13,147 nt of DNA from positions 1 through 13,147 of the forward strand of contig JAJXSQ010000027.1 of NCBI GenBank assembly GCA_021784495.1, written 5' to 3'. Below are positions 13,071 through 13,147 of this stretch, piece after piece. Origin of the DNA: Myxococcales bacterium (GTDB taxonomy: Bacteria > Myxococcota > Myxococcia > Myxococcales > Anaeromyxobacteraceae). The notes under the pieces were generated by a model. It saw only the letters and a program-made list of their open reading frames with translations. It was not told the DNA's origin and did not search any database. How positions within the stretch are numbered: the stretch's first letter is position 1; every line of letters starts with the position of its first letter. The translations under genes and the position numbers were made by a program.

Positions 13071-13102
13071 CACCGAACTGGTCGGCGCCGAAGGGGAGTT
13101 CC

Positions 13103-13147
13103 ATGCTCAGGCATCACTCGAAGGCCGTAGAGACCGCGCTCCGGCTC
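13103..13147 (+). CDS. Start of a gene, probably a polyprenyl-phosphate glycosylphosphotransferase (partial)
   Basis: The ATG at 13103 is preceded by AAGGGGAG at 13091-13098, a strong ribosome-binding site 4 bp away, and the frame stays open to the window end, giving 15 residues, MLRHHSKAVETALRL. This opening (basic and His-rich, then an amphipathic start of a membrane helix) resembles the first residues of WcaJ/EpsZ-type initiating sugar transferases as I remember them, which load the first sugar-phosphate onto undecaprenyl phosphate. The location behind an OPX protein and a barrel is where such a gene is often found in exopolysaccharide loci. With 15 residues the family call is a guess supported by context; that a gene starts here is much surer. 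Confidence 0.5.
   Translation, partial: MLRHHSKAVETALRL

Larger units (their letters stand above)
12802..13102. other. 301-bp non-coding gap with several inverted repeats
   Basis: No gene is supported here. A 77-codon frame starting at 12897 has low-complexity translation and overlaps the well-placed start at 13103 in another frame. The gap holds a hairpin at 12822-12845, a long-range inverted repeat at 12851-12906, a 12-bp palindrome at 12903-12914 and an A/T-richer patch with repeated GCCTAC at about 13035-13075. Confidence 0.65.

Noticed and set aside
12897..13130. A 77-codon frame at the end of the window
   Set aside because: It has no recognisable sequence, and overlaps in another frame a start at 13103 that has a strong Shine-Dalgarno.

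Overview
The window is very G+C-rich DNA (by eye well above 70 %) with G or C at almost every third codon position. It comes from a Gram-negative bacterium: it encodes an outer-membrane polysaccharide-export lipoprotein followed by an outer-membrane beta-barrel. The homocitrate synthase is of the Thermus type, so an alpha-aminoadipate lysine route (or a homocitrate-derived product) is likely in the host. Myxococcota/Desulfobacterota-like or Rokubacteria-like genomes would fit, but I cannot fix the phylum from the sequence alone. No tRNA, rRNA, CRISPR array, insertion sequence or phage gene is visible.

Layout. (1) 47-1988: a DTW-domain tRNA-modification protein (minus) is divergent from a patatin-like lipid hydrolase (plus). 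(2) 2013-9876: four genes on the minus strand in a tight operon with gaps of 16, 17 and 7 bp. In transcription order they are a double-GAF sensor-like protein, a 1551-residue fusion (FadD-type AMP-forming acyl-CoA ligase, uncharacterised middle, kinase-like segment, C-terminal GNAT acyltransferase), homocitrate synthase and an EamA/DMT permease. A good promoter candidate lies at 9942-9970. The operon converges on the patatin gene, and an inverted repeat that covers both stop codons is the likely shared terminator. (3) 10235-10833: two small genes that overlap by ATGA and are paralogues of each other, of unknown function, followed by a hairpin. (4) 10966-13147: the start of an exopolysaccharide locus, with a short (C-terminally minimal) OPX lipoprotein, a beta-barrel porin 3 bp downstream, about 300 bp of structured non-coding DNA, and the first 15 codons of what looks like an initiating polyprenyl-phosphate glycosylphosphotransferase.

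How the genes may work together. In the minus operon the sequence supports co-transcription. That the ligase/GNAT fusion, a homocitrate synthase lacking the usual lysine-sensing aspartate, and a small-molecule permease jointly make and export an acylated or homocitrate-derived metabolite is my inference. In the plus-strand exopolysaccharide locus, an OPX protein too short to cross the outer membrane, next to a barrel, fits the two-component OPX/porin export arrangement described in Myxococcus xanthus. The best candidates for something undescribed are the 1551-residue fusion with its operon, and the pair of small paralogues.
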